From NCBI GenBank assembly GCA_026874595.1, contig CM049306.1:34798019-34862018 (forward strand): 64,000 nucleotides of DNA. The letters are read 5' to 3'. Origin of the DNA: Sipunculus nudus. Lineage: Eukaryota; Annelida; Sipuncula; Golfingiida; Sipunculidae. A program made the position numbers and the translations under genes. A model generated the notes under the pieces. The model saw nothing but the letters and a program-made list of their open reading frames with translations. It made no database searches and was not told the DNA's origin. This document shows positions 61,814-64,000 of this stretch, in pieces; position 1 is the stretch's first letter, and every line of letters begins with the position of its first letter.

Positions 61814-61837
61814 GGGGGGGGGGGGGGGGGGGGGGGG
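61814..61837. repeat. Poly-G run (24 G)
   Basis: The longest homopolymer G run in the window. Other G/C runs lie at 38665-38680 (C16), 54790-54816 (C13-T-C12 or so) and 60501-60515 (G15). Confidence 0.9.
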
Positions 61838-62808
61838 TGGCAGGGAAATCCCTTCCACGTCCAAACCACTCAGCAAGTACACAGTACTTAAACACACTAG
61901 ACAGGAAATAATACTGAAAATTCTTGCTCCCCCCCCCCATTCGAATGAGTATAACATAATATTGAATAAAATATGCTTAGTGGGGGTGAAATGTGGTTTA
62001 CCCCGTTACAAAGGTCTATGTGTTTGTGGTTTGGGGATGTCAAAGTAAACCCCCCACCCCTCCCTCCCTCCCCAAAACTGAGAATGGAAACTATGCCCAT
62101 TGCGTCTGCATGAAGTTAAATCAAATGGGGTGTTTCACAAAGACAGGGGCGATTTACCTGGCACTAATTATACCCCTGAATTATAGCACACACTTTTTTG
62201 CAAACAAACGTAAGCATTCACGCGAAAACATGCACACACGAACACGAAACACACAATTTAGGTATTATACGGAAAGAAGGCAAAAAATACGAACAATTCT
62301 TTAAGAAGTTTTATTCATGAAAGGATGGCTACTTATAAATAAATGTTTAATTACACAAAAAATGTGAATGTGATGATATCAAAATTATGCTTTTTTAGCA
62401 ATTTATAAATAGTACCTATGTACAAATATATACATTTGTAACTGTACAAAGCCTGTTAAACTTTTTTATTACACAGAAAAATATTATTAAAATTAAATAA
62501 TTAATGTATAATACGTTAAACACAGAGTCAAGATAACAGAACATTAACGAACACAAGCTCATTAAAGAATCCAAAAGTCATCTAATCCTTATTCATACAT
62601 ACTACCATGTATGTGCGAAAGGATTGTTATACTAACATATTACACACTATACAAATAGCTGTACATATTATTTGCATATGAGTACAATGTATAAAGATTC
62701 TTCAAGTGTCAATAAATACACTGACAAGTTGACCATTTCCTTATACTCTGATATTTAGATATATATATTTTATATAGAGAAATATAAATATACGTACATA
62801 TATATACA

Positions 62809-62811
<3 letters not shown>

Positions 62812-62868
<57 letters not shown>

Positions 62869-63008
62869 TCACATAATTGATGGGCCGATCGTGGAATCGA
62901 ACCCGCAGGAGTCCGGCATTCTGAACGCTTCCCTAGAAAAGCAAGCTCCTTTGGCAAGGAATATGCTACATTACTTAATATAAGGAATAACGCTTAAATA
63001 TGTGCACC

Positions 63009-63058
<50 letters not shown>
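62812..63058. repeat. Paired (TA)n microsatellites flanking a tRNA-like repeat
   Basis: TA tracts at 62812-62861 and 63013-63058 bracket the family H SINE head. Confidence 0.96.
62878..62955 (-). mobile_element. tRNA-derived repeat, family H (copy 2)
   Basis: On the minus strand, GCTTGCTTTTCTAGGGAAGC, ATGCCGGACTCCTGCGGG and the B box GGTTCGATTCC match the copy near 46.4 kb. A (TA)n tract adjoins it at 62812-62861. Confidence 0.55.
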
Positions 63059-63061
<3 letters not shown>

Positions 63062-63502
63062 CTATAGACCGCCATATAAATATGCTTTGTTCTCTAATTA
63101 AAACACCGTATTAACTATATATATACATATAAAAAGAATAATACTGTATAAAAAGAAACAGAATGATCTTATAATCATTATAGAAATAGTTATTAAATTA
63201 TAATACCAAGAAAATTATAGAAAACCATTTTAAAAAATTTATAGTTAAATGGATTTTTTTTTTTTTTTTTATATATAATATTAGACCGTCTTATGCACTA
63301 ATTAACAGTAAAACCTCTATAAAATTAAATAGACATATATACACGTAGCGCTAACACAAATTATTAAATATGGCATATGTGCAATATCACAGATGATTTT
63401 GGAACGTGCATATAATGTACAACTTTGTTCATAAAATAACCACAACGGGATGAAAAACAATGCAAATCAGTCCAAAAAATACTTGAAATTATATATAATG
63501 TC

Positions 63503-63949
63503 TTAATGCAACTTTCCTGAACAGTCCTGGCCACATACGCAGGCGACAGATGTGATGACGTCATTCCAGTTGTCCCAGCCCCAGAAACCGCGCTTCACTG
63601 CGGCCAAGTGCGTATGCGTTCCAGCGGTGAACACTCGTTTGTGACCCTGTCTGTTTGCGTGCTGCCACACTGCTAAACAACAGTCGTGCTGAACAACAAT
63701 GGCTGAGATTTGGTCGTTTAAACTTTCGAGTTTCATCACTTCGTCTTCGTCTAAGAACTGCCGGCTGTTGCCAGTGCACGAACGGTGTTTATGCGCGTGA
63801 CTGTGCTGATAAGCGATGGCGCAGTATTTTCGTCCACCGATTGAAGACGGCAGCTCCCAGGGGGCGGGGCATCTAGCGCTGACTGTCAGCATGCGTGCAC
63901 AAAATGCAATCAGGACCAGCGACAAACTCAGGAATCTTGCTTCTCCCAT
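63503..63949 (-). CDS. Syncollin-like secreted cysteine-rich protein
   Basis: This 148-residue protein starts at the first true ATG, at 63949, in context aaaATGg. The frame stays open upstream to a TTG at 63970 but holds no other ATG. Residues 1-25 form a signal peptide with a hydrophobic core and a VSA cleavage site, leaving a mature chain starting RCPAP. Eight cysteines follow (27, 43, 58, 90, 91, 137, 139, 143), enough for four disulfides. The pattern resembles vertebrate syncollin: CPA at the mature N-terminus, a central C-x-x-x-W strand (91-95), FTAGTHTHL (107-115) and a C-terminal GWDNWNDVITSVACVC (124-139). Syncollin is a small lumenal protein of pancreatic zymogen granules that associates with granule membranes and takes part in regulated exocytosis. 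An equivalent role in a digestive-gland secretory cell is my inference. Length is close to the vertebrate family. The C-terminal GQDCSGKLH extends past the usual family end. No intron interrupts the frame. Confidence 0.8.
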   Translation of the reverse strand: MGEARFLSLSLVLIAFCARMLTVSARCPAPWELPSSIGGRKYCAIAYQHSHAHKHRSCTGNSRQFLDEDEVMKLESLNDQISAIVVQHDCCLAVWQHANRQGHKRVFTAGTHTHLAAVKRGFWGWDNWNDVITSVACVCGQDCSGKLH

Positions 63950-64000
63950 TTTAATTGAAATTTTGTTCAAGAGTTGAGAACTTACAGTTCGCTTTTCACT
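63950..64000 (-). other. 5' leader of the syncollin-like gene, with a donor-like GTAAGT
   Basis: Read on the minus strand, the 51 bases upstream of the ATG contain no stop in frame and include ACTGTAAGTTC, a consensus splice-donor core. If used, it would remove the start codon, so it is probably chance or marks an alternative transcript. The promoter lies beyond the window edge. Confidence 0.35.

Larger units (their letters stand above)
61291..63502. other. Non-coding interval downstream of the syncollin-like gene
   Basis: Low-complexity G/C runs (61814, 61929, 62050), TA tracts and the family H SINE. The minus-strand 3' UTR of the syncollin-like gene must begin at 63502. I found no AATAAA on that strand in the first few hundred bases. 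Confidence 0.5.

Noticed and set aside
63950-63970. Upstream TTG as the start of the syncollin-like protein
   Set aside because: The only real ATG is at 63949, in a good Kozak context and directly before a textbook signal peptide; animals rarely start at TTG.

Overview
This is a 64 kb piece of animal nuclear DNA, AT-rich and mostly non-coding, with two protein genes I can support. The organism looks like a lophotrochozoan, most likely a bivalve mollusc. The evidence is a dopamine receptor of the invertebrate Dop1R2/DAMB type, large numbers of tRNA-derived SINE-like repeats and foldback elements, many long (TA)n tracts, and tandem repeats carrying AAGGTCAAGGT phrases, which I know from bivalve genomes. 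The species is not determinable by eye. There is no bacterial-style operon, CRISPR array, rRNA or convincing functional tRNA gene.

Layout. 1-12.3 kb: intergenic DNA with one SINE (about 191-375), repeat copies near 1.9, 3.0 and 8.4 kb, and no recognisable gene. 12.34-13.15 kb: a solo LTR on the plus strand. 13.64-16.3 kb: the dopamine receptor locus, with a probable 5' UTR exon after a splice acceptor at 13639, an intronless 512-codon reading frame at 14366-15904, and a possible poly(A) signal at 16288. 16.3-23.4 kb: non-coding DNA with a SINE, a TTAA-flanked MITE (19715-20063) and an AT-rich, homeodomain-site-rich block. 23.47-24.24 kb: a second solo LTR of the same family on the minus strand, so the two LTRs face each other across the receptor gene. 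24.7-27.06 kb: a tandem array with units of about 323 bp, ending in a Helitron-like 3' terminus. 27.3-41.3 kb: a nest of repeats, including three or more SINE families, three copies of a repeat carrying AAGATGGCGG, and three foldback MITEs. 41.3-63.3 kb: gene-poor, with microsatellites, pogo-like fragments, GC-rich foldback DNA, GAGTCC-rich repeats and further SINE copies. 63.50-63.95 kb: a minus-strand syncollin-like secreted protein, complete in one reading frame.

The two genes have unrelated roles: a plasma-membrane receptor for dopamine and a secretory-granule or secreted cysteine-rich protein. Nothing in the sequence suggests they act together. The most noteworthy structures are the inward-facing LTR pair around the receptor gene, the Helitron-like element whose tandem units carry a CTCF-like core motif, and the invertebrate syncollin homologue. 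I did not find an evident new multi-gene system.
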